From the NCBI RefSeq assembly GCF_000934755.1, contig NZ_JYNP01000018.1, positions 1-64,000 on the forward strand: 64,000 nt of DNA, in the 5' to 3' direction. Below, in pieces: positions 8,885 through 18,254 of the stretch (within the stretch, counting starts at the first letter, position 1; each line of letters begins with the position of its first letter). The position numbers were made by a program, and so were the translations under genes. The stretch is from Desulfonatronovibrio magnus (GTDB taxonomy: Bacteria; Desulfobacterota; Desulfovibrionia; Desulfovibrionales; Desulfonatronovibrionaceae). The notes under the pieces were generated by a model, which ran no database searches, had not been told where the DNA came from, and worked only from the letters and a program-made list of their open reading frames with translations.

Positions 8885-10820
8885 AACTCATTCCTCCCTT
8901 CTTGAACGGTTCATCCATTTCATCATATATTAATTCAATCACATCGGGCAATGACTTCAGACCAAGGTTTTTACCTCCCCTGACACGAACATTCAGCCCT
9001 GATGCGCTGATTTCTTTTTCTCCAGCTACCAGAATATAAGGAACCTTCTCAATTTGAGCCTCACGTACTTTGTACCCCAGCTTTTCGTTCCGAATGTCCA
9101 TGTCGACCCTGATGCCTTGATCCTTGAGAGTTTTACAGCACTTTTCGACATATTCCTTCTGGACATCGGTAATATTCAAGATCCTGGCCTGAACCGGAGC
9201 AAGCCATACTGGAAATGCTCCTGCATAGTGCTCAATTAAGACTCCAAGAAATCGCTCAATGGCTCCAAGAATCACTCTATGCAGCATAACAGGCCTGTGC
9301 CGATTACCATCTTCTCCCGTGTAAGAAAGATCAAACCTCTCCGGCAGGGTAAAATCACATTGTACAGTTGCGCATTGCCATTTTCTACCCAGAGCGTCCT
9401 TTAGTTTTACATCGATTTTGGGTCCATAAAAAGCTCCGTCTCCGGGGTTAACGCTGTAGTCAAGACCGATGCTTTGCAAGGCATTAGTCAATGCAGTTGT
9501 AGCTCGATCCCAGTCAGCATCACTGCCAATAGATTTTTCCGGCCTGGTGCTGATCTCTACTTCGTAATCAAACTCAAATAGAGCCATAATATCCTGAACA
9601 AACTTGACAATGGATACAATCTCCCCTTGAAGCTGATCCGGTCTGCAAAGAATATGGGCGTCATCCTGAGTGAATTCTCGGACCCTTAATAAACCATGCA
9701 AAACACCGGATTTTTCGTGTCTGTGAACACGTCCCAGTTCAAAATATCGCAAAGGCAGATCCCTGTAACTTCGAAGCCTGGACTTGTAAATCAGCATGTG
9801 CGAAAGACAGTTCATAGGCTTTATTCCGTAGGAATGTTCTTCAATATCAGTAAAGTACATATTCTCACGGTAATTATCATAGTGCCCTGATTTTTCCCAG
9901 AGTTCCCTGCGTAAAATCTGTGGGCCCTGAACTATCTGGTATCCACGCCTGAGATGCTCTTTACGCTCAAAATCTTCAAGAATTGTTCTGACCAGCGCAC
10001 CTTTCGGATGAAAAATTGGCATACCTGGCCCGGCTTCTTCTGAAAAACTAAATAAATCAAGTTGAGTGCCAAGTTTGCGATGATCCCGCTTTCTGGCTTC
10101 CTCCAATTGCGCAAGGTGTTTTTTCAAGTCCTTGGGTGTCGCAAAGGCTGTACCGTATATTCTTTGCAGCATGGGACGCTTTTCATCACCCCGCCAGTAG
10201 GCTCCTGCAACAGATGTAAGCTTGAAAGCCTTGAGATAGCCTGTATCTGGCAGGTGCGGTCCCCTGCATAGATCAACAAAATCACCATGTTTATAGATTG
10301 AGACTGTATCTTCATCAAGATCATCAATAATCTCGAGCTTATAAGTTTCATTCATACCAAGAAACATTTTTTTGGCTTCATCCTTAGAAACCACAATACG
10401 CTCAAATGGAAGATTCTGAGCTACACTTTCGGTCATTTTCGCTTCAATTTTTTCCAGGTCTTCAGGGGTGAAGGAGCGCTCAAAATCAAAGTCATAGTAA
10501 TAGCCGTTTTCAATGTCCGGGCCGATTGTAACCTTAGCAGTCGGAAACAATGACTTGACTGCTTCGGCCATAATGTGAGCCGCACTGTGCCGTAAAACTT
10601 TCAGCCCTTCAGGACTTGAAAGAAACACCGGCTCCACAGAGTCGCATTCCTCATCCACAGCAGATTTAAGATCATACAGCCCTTCATTGCACTTACAGGC
10701 TACAACCTCCTTAAGCTTCTTGCCGGAAAGAGCTTGAGACAGAACTTCTCTGCAGGTTGCTCCAGAAACCACCTGGACTTCTTCATGAGTGCCTGCAACT
10801 TTGACCATTTTATTATCCAT
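8868..10820 (-). CDS. thrS: Threonine--tRNA ligase
   Basis: A 650-residue class II synthetase with an N-terminal TGS domain (residues 1-62), the second additional (editing) domain with [11 protein letters not shown] and a later [10 protein letters not shown], the catalytic core (about 260-540, with [15 protein letters not shown] and [12 protein letters not shown]), and a C-terminal anticodon-binding domain. It charges tRNA-Thr in the cytoplasm. It is the first gene of the translation operon; its stop codon overlaps infC. Confidence 0.97.
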   Translation of the reverse strand: MDNKMVKVAGTHEEVQVVSGATCREVLSQALSGKKLKEVVACKCNEGLYDLKSAVDEECDSVEPVFLSSPEGLKVLRHSAAHIMAEAVKSLFPTAKVTIGPDIENGYYYDFDFERSFTPEDLEKIEAKMTESVAQNLPFERIVVSKDEAKKMFLGMNETYKLEIIDDLDEDTVSIYKHGDFVDLCRGPHLPDTGYLKAFKLTSVAGAYWRGDEKRPMLQRIYGTAFATPKDLKKHLAQLEEARKRDHRKLGTQLDLFSFSEEAGPGMPIFHPKGALVRTILEDFERKEHLRRGYQIVQGPQILRRELWEKSGHYDNYRENMYFTDIEEHSYGIKPMNCLSHMLIYKSRLRSYRDLPLRYFELGRVHRHEKSGVLHGLLRVREFTQDDAHILCRPDQLQGEIVSIVKFVQDIMALFEFDYEVEISTRPEKSIGSDADWDRATTALTNALQSIGLDYSVNPGDGAFYGPKIDVKLKDALGRKWQCATVQCDFTLPERFDLSYTGEDGNRHRPVMLHRVILGAIERFLGVLIEHYAGAFPVWLAPVQARILNITDVQKEYVEKCCKTLKDQGIRVDMDIRNEKLGYKVREAQIEKVPYILVAGEKEISASGLNVRVRGGKNLGLKSLPDVIELIYDEMDEPFKKGGMSYRYLY

Positions 10821-11240
10821 GAATAGATTATATTTTTATATAGTTAAAAGTTTTAAGCCAAAAGCTCAAAGCAAGGTTAAAGCAGTATAACAATCCAGCG
10901 TCACAAAAAAAACATTAGATGCTATATAATAGCTTCTCAATATTTTTTAGAAACTTTTAAAAACTATTGAGGGAATGACTGTTCCTGCGTAATAGTTTGT
11001 CTGATTGCTAAGCAGCCTGATGTAACCTGAACAGGGATAGATGTGCCGGATAACCCGGCATTCAAAAACAGTACATCCATAATACACGCGGTCTTGACAA
11101 GATCACTTCAAATGGCTGGCTGTCCCCGAGCTGGTCCAGGCAAAAAGGCTGGATAGTTGTCAATACTGCAACTACAGCAACATTTTGTGTAAATTTGTAG
11201 TGCTATATAACCAAAAGAAATCAGAGCAGTAAAAAAATCT
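10821..11240. other. Non-coding gap upstream of thrS
   Basis: I see no gene in this stretch of over 400 bases. It should hold the promoter and leader of the thrS operon, but no strong sigma70 pair was clear. A small hairpin (TGCCGG at 11044-11049 with CCGGCA at 11055-11060) is present; no T-box features were recognised. Confidence 0.5.
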
Positions 11241-11245
11241 AAAAA

Positions 11246-11273
11246 AATCAGGGAGGCAAGGGCCTCCCTGATT
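11246..11273 (-). terminator. Rho-independent terminator of tRNA-Val
   Basis: AATCAGGGAGG and CCTCCCTGATT form a perfect 11-base stem with a 6-base loop. On the minus strand the stem is followed by a run of T (plus-strand A run at 11241-11247 and further A-rich sequence). It lies 16 bases downstream of the tRNA gene. Confidence 0.85.
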
Positions 11274-11288
11274 GATGATCCTTGATAA

Positions 11289-11363
11289 TGGTAGGCGCGG
11301 GGAGATTTGAACTCCCGACCCTTTGCACGTCAAGCAAATGCTCTCCCCCTGAGCTACGCGCCT
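11289..11363 (-). tRNA. tRNA-Val (GAC)
   Basis: The minus strand folds as a tRNA: acceptor arms AGGCGCG/CGCGCCT, a D arm, an anticodon loop TTGACGT with anticodon GAC (revcomp of 11329-11331), a T arm with GGGAG-TTCAAAT-CTCCC, discriminator A, and an encoded CCA end (11289-11291). It stands alone, with its own promoter-like sequence upstream and a terminator downstream. Confidence 0.93.
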
Positions 11364-11382
11364 GCATCCCGAACAGACAGGT

Positions 11383-11412
11383 TTGCTACCAGCATTTTCT
11401 CTGTCTTGTCAA
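11383..11412 (-). promoter_or_regulatory. Sigma70-type promoter of tRNA-Val
   Basis: On the minus strand a perfect TTGACA (11407-11412) is followed after 18 bases by TAGCAA (11383-11388). The -10 end is 20 bases from the mature tRNA start, a normal distance. Confidence 0.55.
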
Positions 11413-11481
11413 GTATATTATATTCAGATAAGTTAAGAAGTTATAAGCACCCTACCCTGTCAGCCCGGGTGGAAAGCTTAC

Positions 11482-12165
11482 AAGTAACTAGAATCGTTTT
11501 GATAATAAATTCAAATGGTTACAATTTTCACATTTTTATGATTTTTGCTTATGATTGATGCACATTTGCCAGAAAAGTTCCGTCAAAGATGGGAGCTTTG
11601 CGCCTGGCACAGCTTCCTGCCCGGAGGCTTACAGCCCGGAGGGGGACTGTCCCTCGCTGTGTAAATTTTTTCATTGAAGCAAATTTCTTCCAGGAACCAA
11701 TGCAGTATCAATCTGTTTTATAGTACCTCGCGGGGACTGTCCCAATTTTCAAATATGGGACTGTTCTTTAAGGTGGAGGCGGCTTCCAGCCGCCTGGAAT
11801 TCAATAGCCTGCAGGATGCAGGCTCCACTTTAAAGACAGTTACTCACAAGTTCGGTCCTGGTCCGCCCAGGTGAGGAGCTTCTAAGTAACTAAAACCAAA
11901 TTAGTAATAAATTAAGAGCATTATGGTTTTACCTTACAGATTGCTTCGGTCGCTTAGGCACCTTCGTGGGTGACAGATTTTGAGCAACTACACATGCAAC
12001 ACCTCATGTGTCATTGCGAGCGAGTCTTTTTACCTCGTTGAATACACGCAGTGCAGGCGCAGCCATTCAACTAAGGCGAGCGCGGCAATCTCAAACGCGT
12101 TAAGGCTATTTCAAGTTTCTCACACGTTCGGTCCCAGGCCGCCCGGGTGAGGCGCTTGCAAATAT
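11482..12165 (+). repeat. Composite dispersed repeat, units B and A
   Basis: Unit B (11482-11844) starts AAGTAACT, ends AGTTACT, and has an insert carrying paired segments GCGGCTTCCAGCCGCC and GCCTGCAGGATGCAGGC. The GC-rich spacer follows, then unit A (11884-12120; its right end, AGTTTCT, is degenerate), then another spacer. The unit order is the reverse of the copy at 2.8 kb. No gene is seen between tRNA-Val and the YjbQ gene apart from these repeats. Confidence 0.85.
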
Positions 12166-12238
12166 CGGCAGCACAATAATCCCTCTGGAGTAAGACGCAT
12201 AAGTTTTGCTGCAGGGATAAAAGAGGAGAGAAAAAAAA

Positions 12239-12634
12239 ATGGATTCGATCACAGTTAAGACCAGAACAAGACAGTGCTTGATGGATATCACTTCCGAGGT
12301 GCAACAGTACCTCAAATCACATAACCTCATAAGCGGGATAGTAACCATCTATTGTCCCCACACTACCGGTGGCATTACGATTAATGAAGGGGCTGACCCT
12401 GATGTAATGCGTGACATCCTGGCCTTTCTGGAAAAAATGGTACCGCACCGGGGAGACTACAGGCACGCTGAAGGTAATAGCGACGCGCATATCAAGACAA
12501 GCATCATTGGACCTTCCGTCCAGGTAATTGTGGAAGACGGTCGGCTGATGCTTGGCACCTGGCAAAAAATATTTTTTGCTGAATTTGACGGCCCCAGATC
12601 AAGAAAAGTCTGGCTCAAATGGCTACAGGGGTAA
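12239..12634 (+). CDS. yjbQ: YjbQ-family (UPF0047) protein
   Basis: A 131-residue protein with the family signatures PHTTGGITINEGADPDV, HRGDYRHAEGNSDAHI and, near the end, GTWQKIFFAEFDGPR. Conserved His, Asp and Glu residues line a putative metal site. Members are often annotated as secondary thiamine-phosphate synthases, since E. coli YjbQ has weak activity of that kind; the true substrate is unsettled. GGAGAG precedes the ATG. Its end overlaps the end of trmFO on the other strand by 12 bases. Confidence 0.92.
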   Translation: MDSITVKTRTRQCLMDITSEVQQYLKSHNLISGIVTIYCPHTTGGITINEGADPDVMRDILAFLEKMVPHRGDYRHAEGNSDAHIKTSIIGPSVQVIVEDGRLMLGTWQKIFFAEFDGPRSRKVWLKWLQG

Positions 12635-13945
12635 AAGCTCCTTTTTCCAGGCAGCAAAACTCTTCTGAGCTCTTTCGGCATGGAGTTCCTTGCGCCTGGC
12701 CTTTTTAGCCCGAACATTGAGGGCAGGGAAAAGCCCAAAGTTTATATTGGAAGGCTGAAAATTTTTCTCAATTCTGCCAAGATGGTTCAATAGAGCACCC
12801 AAAGCAGTATCAGCCGGCGGTTCAGGCAGCGCAATTTCCCGGCCTTGAACCGCAAGTTTCATACCCAGCCAAAGACCTGTTGCGGCTGATTCAAGATAAC
12901 CCTCCACGCCGGTTATCTGCCCTGATAGATGTACTCCTGCTCTGCCTTTGAGCTCCAAATCAGGACCAAGAACTTTGGGCGAGTCTACATAGGTATTTCT
13001 GTGCATACTGCCAAGACGAAGAAACTCTGCTTGTTCAAGGCCGGGTATTAAAGAAAAAACACGCTTCTGTTCAGGATACTTTAACCTGGTCTGAAAACCT
13101 ACCATATTAAATGCTGTCCCTGCAACATTCTCGGCCCGCAGCTGAACCACTGCAAAAGCCTCTTTGCCTGTTCTGGGGTTTGGCAGCCCAACCGGCTTCA
13201 AGGGGCCGTAGGCCATGGTCATTTCACCCTTGCAGGCCATAGCCTCTATAGGCATACAACCCTGGAAATGTATTTCTTTTTCAAAATCCCTGGCAGATAC
13301 AGTCTGGGCTTTAATCAGCTCTGAATAGAAATGCTGGTACTGATCACGATTCATGGGGCAGTTTAAATAGTCATTATCCTCAGGACGATATCTTGATCCC
13401 CGGAAGGCCTTGACCATATCTATGGACTCTGCGCTTACAATGGGCGCAATGGCATCATAAAAATACAGACTGTCCCGCCCGATAACTTCAGCAAGACTCT
13501 GAGCCAGCGCATCGCTCATAAGAGGTCCAGCTGCAATGATAACCTTATCAAAATCAGCAAGATCCGGATGGTCCAGACTGTCTATCTCTTTCCTTCTAAC
13601 TTCTATTTGAGGATTATTATGCAGGGCATTGGTTAAAAATTGAGCAAAACCATGTCGATCAACTGCAAGAGCTTTGCCTGCCGGCACTCTGTTGGCCAGA
13701 GCAGATTGCATGACTAAACTGCCCAATTCCAGCATTTCCCGCTGCAAAAGACCTATGCCAGTTGACAGTTCCTCTGAGCGAAATGAGTTGGAACAGACAA
13801 GTTCCCCAAGATTGGGATTTTCATGAGCTGGAGAGTACCTGTCAGGCTTCATTTCAAAGACAGTACAACTGATATTGTGTCTTGCGAGTTGCCAGGCTGC
13901 CTCACACCCGGCCAGCCCTCCTCCTATGATGGCTATATTTTTCAC
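12623..13945 (-). CDS. trmFO: tRNA (uracil-54-C5) methyltransferase, folate-dependent (TrmFO)
   Basis: This 440-residue flavoprotein begins with a dinucleotide-binding motif (AIIGGGLAGCEAAWQLA). It contains YFYDAIAPIVSAESID, CPMNRDQYQHFYSEL and GNITGVEGYLES-type (here SGQITGVEGYLES) segments typical of TrmFO rather than the GidA paralogue. It makes ribothymidine at position 54 of tRNA using methylene-tetrahydrofolate and FADH2. It appears to be a single gene. Confidence 0.95.
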   Translation of the reverse strand: MKNIAIIGGGLAGCEAAWQLARHNISCTVFEMKPDRYSPAHENPNLGELVCSNSFRSEELSTGIGLLQREMLELGSLVMQSALANRVPAGKALAVDRHGFAQFLTNALHNNPQIEVRRKEIDSLDHPDLADFDKVIIAAGPLMSDALAQSLAEVIGRDSLYFYDAIAPIVSAESIDMVKAFRGSRYRPEDNDYLNCPMNRDQYQHFYSELIKAQTVSARDFEKEIHFQGCMPIEAMACKGEMTMAYGPLKPVGLPNPRTGKEAFAVVQLRAENVAGTAFNMVGFQTRLKYPEQKRVFSLIPGLEQAEFLRLGSMHRNTYVDSPKVLGPDLELKGRAGVHLSGQITGVEGYLESAATGLWLGMKLAVQGREIALPEPPADTALGALLNHLGRIEKNFQPSNINFGLFPALNVRAKKARRKELHAERAQKSFAAWKKELLPL

Positions 13946-13977
13946 TGTATATCCTTATTATTGACAGTCATTTTTTT

Positions 13978-14010
13978 TGTTCCTGGTTCTTGGTTCCTGG
14001 TTCCTAGTTT
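13978..14010. repeat. Heptamer tandem tract (GTTCCTG-type)
   Basis: About four and a half units of GTTCCTG or GTTCTTG in tandem with a 7-base period, between trmFO and the amphi-Trp gene. It belongs to a class of heptanucleotide tracts seen at many intergenic sites of this window. Confidence 0.7.
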
Positions 14011-14185
14011 TTTTATTGCTCTTGTTCCAAGGCCACAGCCTGGAAAGAGCTGACAACCGAGGCTAATTTACCACAAAGCTGATGAAGAGTTACACAAGTT
14101 GTAACTTGACAATTTCAAGAATTGTACAGAAAACTATTGACTGTAAATTTACTTACACAAAAAACAAAAAATATGGAGTCCACTT

Positions 14186-14680
14186 ATGAGCAAAAAAGAA
14201 ATGAAAATCAAAGGTGTTTTGCCAAAACAGGATCTGATCAGCTTTTTTGAAGACTTTGTTTCCGGCCTCAAAAACGATACCATAAATTTTCAAAACAATG
14301 ATGAGAGCTTAACATTAAACCCAGGTTCTGCCGCTGAGGTGGAAATAAAGATCAAATCCAAGAAAGAGAAAGAAAAAATTTCCATGGAACTTAGCTGGCG
14401 CAAGGACAAACAATATGAAACCAAACCACTTAACGTAAGCATATCCAATCCGGAAGAAGATGAAAAAGATGAAGACGCAAAAGTAGTGCCTGCGCTGTCA
14501 ACATATTCAGAACAGACATCGGCTGGACCTCCAGCATCATCTGCACCTCCCATTCCGGGCAGTGCTTCAGAATCAGACCAGAACGAAGAAAGCTCTCCCA
14601 ATGATCATGAACCTGATCAAGATCAGGACGATGAAAAAGAGCAACAAAACATAAAAATGACCATAGGCAAGCAATCATAG
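14186..14680 (+). CDS. Amphi-Trp domain-containing protein
   Basis: A 164-residue protein. Residues 1-78 match the amphi-Trp domain (starting MSKKEMKIKG, with LISFFEDFVSGLK and a closing MELSWRKDK), a small domain of unknown role found in archaea and anaerobic bacteria. Residues about 85-164 are a highly acidic, Ser/Pro/Glu-rich tail (DEKDEDAK, SESDQNEESSPNDHEPDQDQ) predicted to be disordered. No signal peptide. The tail may bind a basic partner; that is a guess. Confidence 0.8.
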   Translation: MSKKEMKIKGVLPKQDLISFFEDFVSGLKNDTINFQNNDESLTLNPGSAAEVEIKIKSKKEKEKISMELSWRKDKQYETKPLNVSISNPEEDEKDEDAKVVPALSTYSEQTSAGPPASSAPPIPGSASESDQNEESSPNDHEPDQDQDDEKEQQNIKMTIGKQS

Positions 14681-14688
14681 CATTATAT

Positions 14689-14729
14689 CAGCTGTCAGTT
14701 ATCAGGAATAACCTGGCAACTGACAGCTG
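14689..14729. terminator. Hairpin between convergent genes
   Basis: CAGCTGTCAGTT and AACTGACAGCTG form a perfect 12-base stem with a 17-base loop, between the converging amphi-Trp and HAD genes. No T-run follows on either side, so it is a possible bidirectional stop or mRNA-stabilising hairpin. Short TAGCTCA heptamers follow it. Confidence 0.5.
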
Positions 14730-14754
14730 GTAGCTCATAGCTCATAGCTGGACA

Positions 14755-15519
14755 TCACTCCCTGGCTTTTAGGATAATATCCTCCAACCTGGTGATATCC
14801 TGAATTACTATATGAGCGGTTTTGCTCAATGACTCTCTGGTACCAGCACCGGTAAGAACACCCACTCTCAAACCAGCCTTGGCCAGCTTAGCCATCATCA
14901 TATCATGGTCACTGTCTCCCACCACTGCCACATGCTCAGGATGGAGCCCCATATGAGTACAAAACGCTGTGGTCATGCCTGGTCCGGGCTTAGGTCCGAA
15001 TCCGCTGTCATAGCCTGCAATAAAATCCACCAGTTCAGTCAATCCAAACTCCTGCACTGTGGACTCAGCTCCTGAGTAGCTGTCATTGGTGGCTATTCCC
15101 ACAATAAGACCCTGCTGTTTCAAAAAAGTAAAAAATCGTGGGAGATCAGTCACAGGCGCTGCGTGCTCAAGTCCTAAACGACTGAAAACATCATCAAGGT
15201 ATGCAATTAACTTATTTTTAGATATATTTGAGCCCAAATCGATCCAGAAGTCAGCAAGTTCTTCAGGACTGCCTAAAGCTATTACTGAGTTTGGGAGAAA
15301 TCTGCCAGTTTCGAGATCTAATCCTCCCGCTGTCATCAACAGTTCTGACAACTCCCCGTCGCCCTGAGAAGCAAATTCAGCAGCATTATGAACAGCTGGC
15401 AGCCATGTCCTGTGAAAATCGAACAGTGTGCCGTCTTTATCAAAAACAATCCCTCTGATGCTGGACAAGGTCCGGGTCAAAGCCTCTTCATAATAGCTGA
15501 GTTTATTTATGCTTGCCAT
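14755..15519 (-). CDS. HAD-superfamily hydrolase (phosphoglycolate phosphatase-like)
   Basis: This 254-residue protein has the HAD motifs: motif I FDKDGTLFD near residue 27 with the two catalytic Asp residues, motif II GIATNDS, a motif III lysine in GFGPKPGPGM, and motif IV VVGDSDHDMMMA. The cap domain is helical (subfamily I), as in Gph. The substrate is a small phosphate ester, not identified here. It overlaps the end of nadD by 13 bases and is the last gene of the run proS-xseA-uvrB-nadD-HAD. Confidence 0.9.
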   Translation of the reverse strand: MASINKLSYYEEALTRTLSSIRGIVFDKDGTLFDFHRTWLPAVHNAAEFASQGDGELSELLMTAGGLDLETGRFLPNSVIALGSPEELADFWIDLGSNISKNKLIAYLDDVFSRLGLEHAAPVTDLPRFFTFLKQQGLIVGIATNDSYSGAESTVQEFGLTELVDFIAGYDSGFGPKPGPGMTTAFCTHMGLHPEHVAVVGDSDHDMMMAKLAKAGLRVGVLTGAGTRESLSKTAHIVIQDITRLEDIILKARE

Positions 15520-16166
15520 GTTTTTCTGATCTCCTGGGAATAAGACTCAAGGTATACTTTAACAGTCTGAGGCACGAGCCAGTCAATTTTTTTCCCGCTC
15601 AGCCATCTGGAACGAATCATACTCGAACTGATATCCAGTATGGGCACCGAAAAATACCTGACAGTGCCTCCATTCAATATATCCCACCTGCCTGTATTGT
15701 GGCGTTTGACATTCCAAAAGCTGTTAATAAAAATATCAAGTTCAGCAGGATCAGCCCCTGACCTGCCGGCTACAGTCAAGTCGCACAACATACCGATCTC
15801 TTTGCCCTTATACCACTTTTCCATGGTCAGCAAATCATTGTCACCCAGAATAAAGGTAAAGTTTGTGTCTGGCGACCTGTCAATGCTTGTCTGCAAGGTA
15901 TCAAAAGTAAACGAAGGGCCTGTTCGTTCCCTTTCCATGCGGTTCACGGAAAGCTCGGGATGATCCTGTATGGCAGCTTCAAGCATGGCACAGCGCATGT
16001 CAAAGGGAAGAATATTGTCAACCTTTTTGTGAGGAGGAATGTGAGCAGGAATTAGCTGGATGGTATCGAGTTCAGCCTGTTCCAGAAGTTCAATGCACAG
16101 TCTTAAATGCCCGATATGAGGCGGATTGAAGCTGCCCCCCAATAGACCTGTTCTGGCATTTTTCAT
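15507..16166 (-). CDS. nadD: Nicotinate-nucleotide adenylyltransferase
   Basis: A 219-residue nucleotidyltransferase with GGSFNPPHIGHL at the N-terminus (the HxGH motif) and ISSSMIRSRW near residue 183. It transfers AMP from ATP to nicotinate mononucleotide in NAD synthesis. It is not next to obgE/proB/rsfS here; instead it sits between uvrB and the HAD phosphatase. Confidence 0.95.
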   Translation of the reverse strand: MKNARTGLLGGSFNPPHIGHLRLCIELLEQAELDTIQLIPAHIPPHKKVDNILPFDMRCAMLEAAIQDHPELSVNRMERERTGPSFTFDTLQTSIDRSPDTNFTFILGDNDLLTMEKWYKGKEIGMLCDLTVAGRSGADPAELDIFINSFWNVKRHNTGRWDILNGGTVRYFSVPILDISSSMIRSRWLSGKKIDWLVPQTVKVYLESYSQEIRKTWQA

Positions 16167-16236
16167 ATATTTCTCTGACGCATGTATCTCATGTTTTTGT
16201 GTAATAATTTACGCATGTCTGAGTAGCCGTTCCCGC

Positions 16237-18231
16237 TCAAGTCAGCAAAAGCTTTTTCAAAGCTTGAATTTTGTCCCTCACAAAGGCAGCCTTTTCAAAT
16301 TCCAAATCCCTGGCCAGAGCCCGCATCTCTCTTTCCAGTTTCACAATGTCTTTTTCCAGTTTGCCCCTGTCCATTCCATAAGCCTGAACATCTTCTGCAG
16401 CGAGAGCCATTGTGGCCTGCTTTTCAGGCTGGTGCATATCGTAAAGAGTATTAACTCCCTTTTTGGTTATGGAAACTGGAGTAATATTATTCTCTACATT
16501 ATGCTGAACCTGCTTCTGCCTTCTTCTTTCAGTCTCTTCCATGGCTCTCTGCATGGAACCGGTTATTTTATCAGCATACATGATAACCCGACCTTCCAAA
16601 TTTCTCGCAGCTCGCCCAAAAGTCTGAATCATGGATCTTGTGGAGCGCAAAAAACCTTCTTTGTCAGCGTCCAGTATAGCCACAAGAGAAACCTCAGGAA
16701 TATCCAGCCCTTCTCGCAGAAGATTGATGCCAACCAGAACACTGAACTCTCCAGCCCGCAAAGCCTGAATAATAGCCACTCGTTCCAGAGTATCAATATC
16801 AGAATGCAAGTATCTGGACCTTACGCCGCGCTCTTGAATATAATCAGTCAGATCTTCAGCCATTCTTTTGGTCAGCGTAGTTACCAGCACCCTTTCATCA
16901 TTGTTTTGTCTTTTCAGACATTCATTAAGCAAATCATCCATCTGTCCTGTTGTGGGACGCACTTCGATTTCAGGATCCACCAAGCCTGTAGGCCTGATAA
17001 TCTGCTCCACAACAATACCATGGGAGCGATCCATCTCCCATTGCCCCGGGGTAGCTGACACAAAAACAGTCTGCCCCATTCGTTCAAGAAACTCATCAAA
17101 GCTTAAGGGTCGGTTATCAAGAGCTGAAGGAAGCCTGAAGCCAAAATCTACCAGAGTCTTTTTTCTGGAAATATCACCATTATACATCCCGCCAACCTGG
17201 GAAACAGAGATGTGTGATTCATCCATAAACAGAAGGTAGTCGTCAGGAAAGTAATCAAGAAGACAGGATGGAGGCTGTCCAGACTTGCGTCCATCCAGAT
17301 GCCGGGAATAGTTTTCTATGCCATTGCAATAACCCATTTCCTGAATCATTTCCAGATCCAACTGGGTTTTCTGCTCTAATCGCTGAGCTTCAACAAGCAT
17401 ATTCTGTTCTTCAAACCAGACCAGTCTGCGCCTTAATTCTTCCCGGATATCGTTCATTGCCCGATGTAGATTGTCCTGGTCTGAGACATAGTGGCTGCCT
17501 GGATAGATAATAGTTTTTTTCAGTCTGCTCTTTATTTCGCCTGTTAAAGGATCAGCATCATAAAGAGCCTCCACTGTGTCTCCAAAAAACTCTATTCTCA
17601 GGGCCTGCTCTACCCTGTACGCAGGGATAAGCTCAAGAACATCCCCTCTAACTCTGAAAGTTCCTCTGTGGAAATCGTAATCATTGCGTTCATACTGGAT
17701 CTCCACCAACCTGCCCATAAGTTCATCCATGTCAATGGTCTGCCCTTCTTCAATGGGAATAATCATCTTGGAATAGTACTCTGGAGATCCCAGACCATAA
17801 ATACAGGAGACAGATGCAACAATAAGCACATCCTCCCTGGTCAGCAGCGCATGTGTGGCTGAGTGCCTTAGCTTGTCAATGTCATCATTGATGGATGAGT
17901 CTTTTTCAATATATGTATCTGTTCGAGGCAAGTATGCTTCAGGCTGGTAGTAATCATAATAGCTTACAAAATACTCCACAGCATTTTCAGGAAAAAGAAG
18001 CTTGAATTCATTATATAACTGGGCGGCAAGAGTCTTGTTGGGGGCCATTATCAGGGCCGGTCTGTTTACTCCGGCAATAACATTGGCCATGGTAAAAGTT
18101 TTCCCCGAACCGGTCACGCCGAGCAGGACCTGGCTGTCAACGCCCTGCTCAATATTTTTGATAATTTGGGCTATGGCCTGAACCTGGTCCCCTTGAGGAG
18201 TATATTCGGAAATTAACTTGAACTGGTTCAT
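16237..18231 (-). CDS. uvrB: UvrABC system protein B
   Basis: This 664-residue DEAD-like helicase is of normal length for UvrB. It has Walker [15 protein letters not shown] (near residue 39), the beta-hairpin region [21 protein letters not shown], a DESH box, helicase motifs V and VI ([22 protein letters not shown], then [12 protein letters not shown]), and a C-terminal UvrC-binding UVR motif ([22 protein letters not shown]). It verifies lesions in nucleotide excision repair. Two long antisense frames over it are shadows. Confidence 0.98.
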   Translation of the reverse strand: MNQFKLISEYTPQGDQVQAIAQIIKNIEQGVDSQVLLGVTGSGKTFTMANVIAGVNRPALIMAPNKTLAAQLYNEFKLLFPENAVEYFVSYYDYYQPEAYLPRTDTYIEKDSSINDDIDKLRHSATHALLTREDVLIVASVSCIYGLGSPEYYSKMIIPIEEGQTIDMDELMGRLVEIQYERNDYDFHRGTFRVRGDVLELIPAYRVEQALRIEFFGDTVEALYDADPLTGEIKSRLKKTIIYPGSHYVSDQDNLHRAMNDIREELRRRLVWFEEQNMLVEAQRLEQKTQLDLEMIQEMGYCNGIENYSRHLDGRKSGQPPSCLLDYFPDDYLLFMDESHISVSQVGGMYNGDISRKKTLVDFGFRLPSALDNRPLSFDEFLERMGQTVFVSATPGQWEMDRSHGIVVEQIIRPTGLVDPEIEVRPTTGQMDDLLNECLKRQNNDERVLVTTLTKRMAEDLTDYIQERGVRSRYLHSDIDTLERVAIIQALRAGEFSVLVGINLLREGLDIPEVSLVAILDADKEGFLRSTRSMIQTFGRAARNLEGRVIMYADKITGSMQRAMEETERRRQKQVQHNVENNITPVSITKKGVNTLYDMHQPEKQATMALAAEDVQAYGMDRGKLEKDIVKLEREMRALARDLEFEKAAFVRDKIQALKKLLLT

Positions 18232-18254
18232 ATCTCACTAACCATCAACAACAC

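Noticed and set aside
10821-11288. A T-box or ribosomal leader upstream of thrS
   Set aside because: No T-box core sequence or antiterminator pairing was recognised; only a short hairpin is visible.
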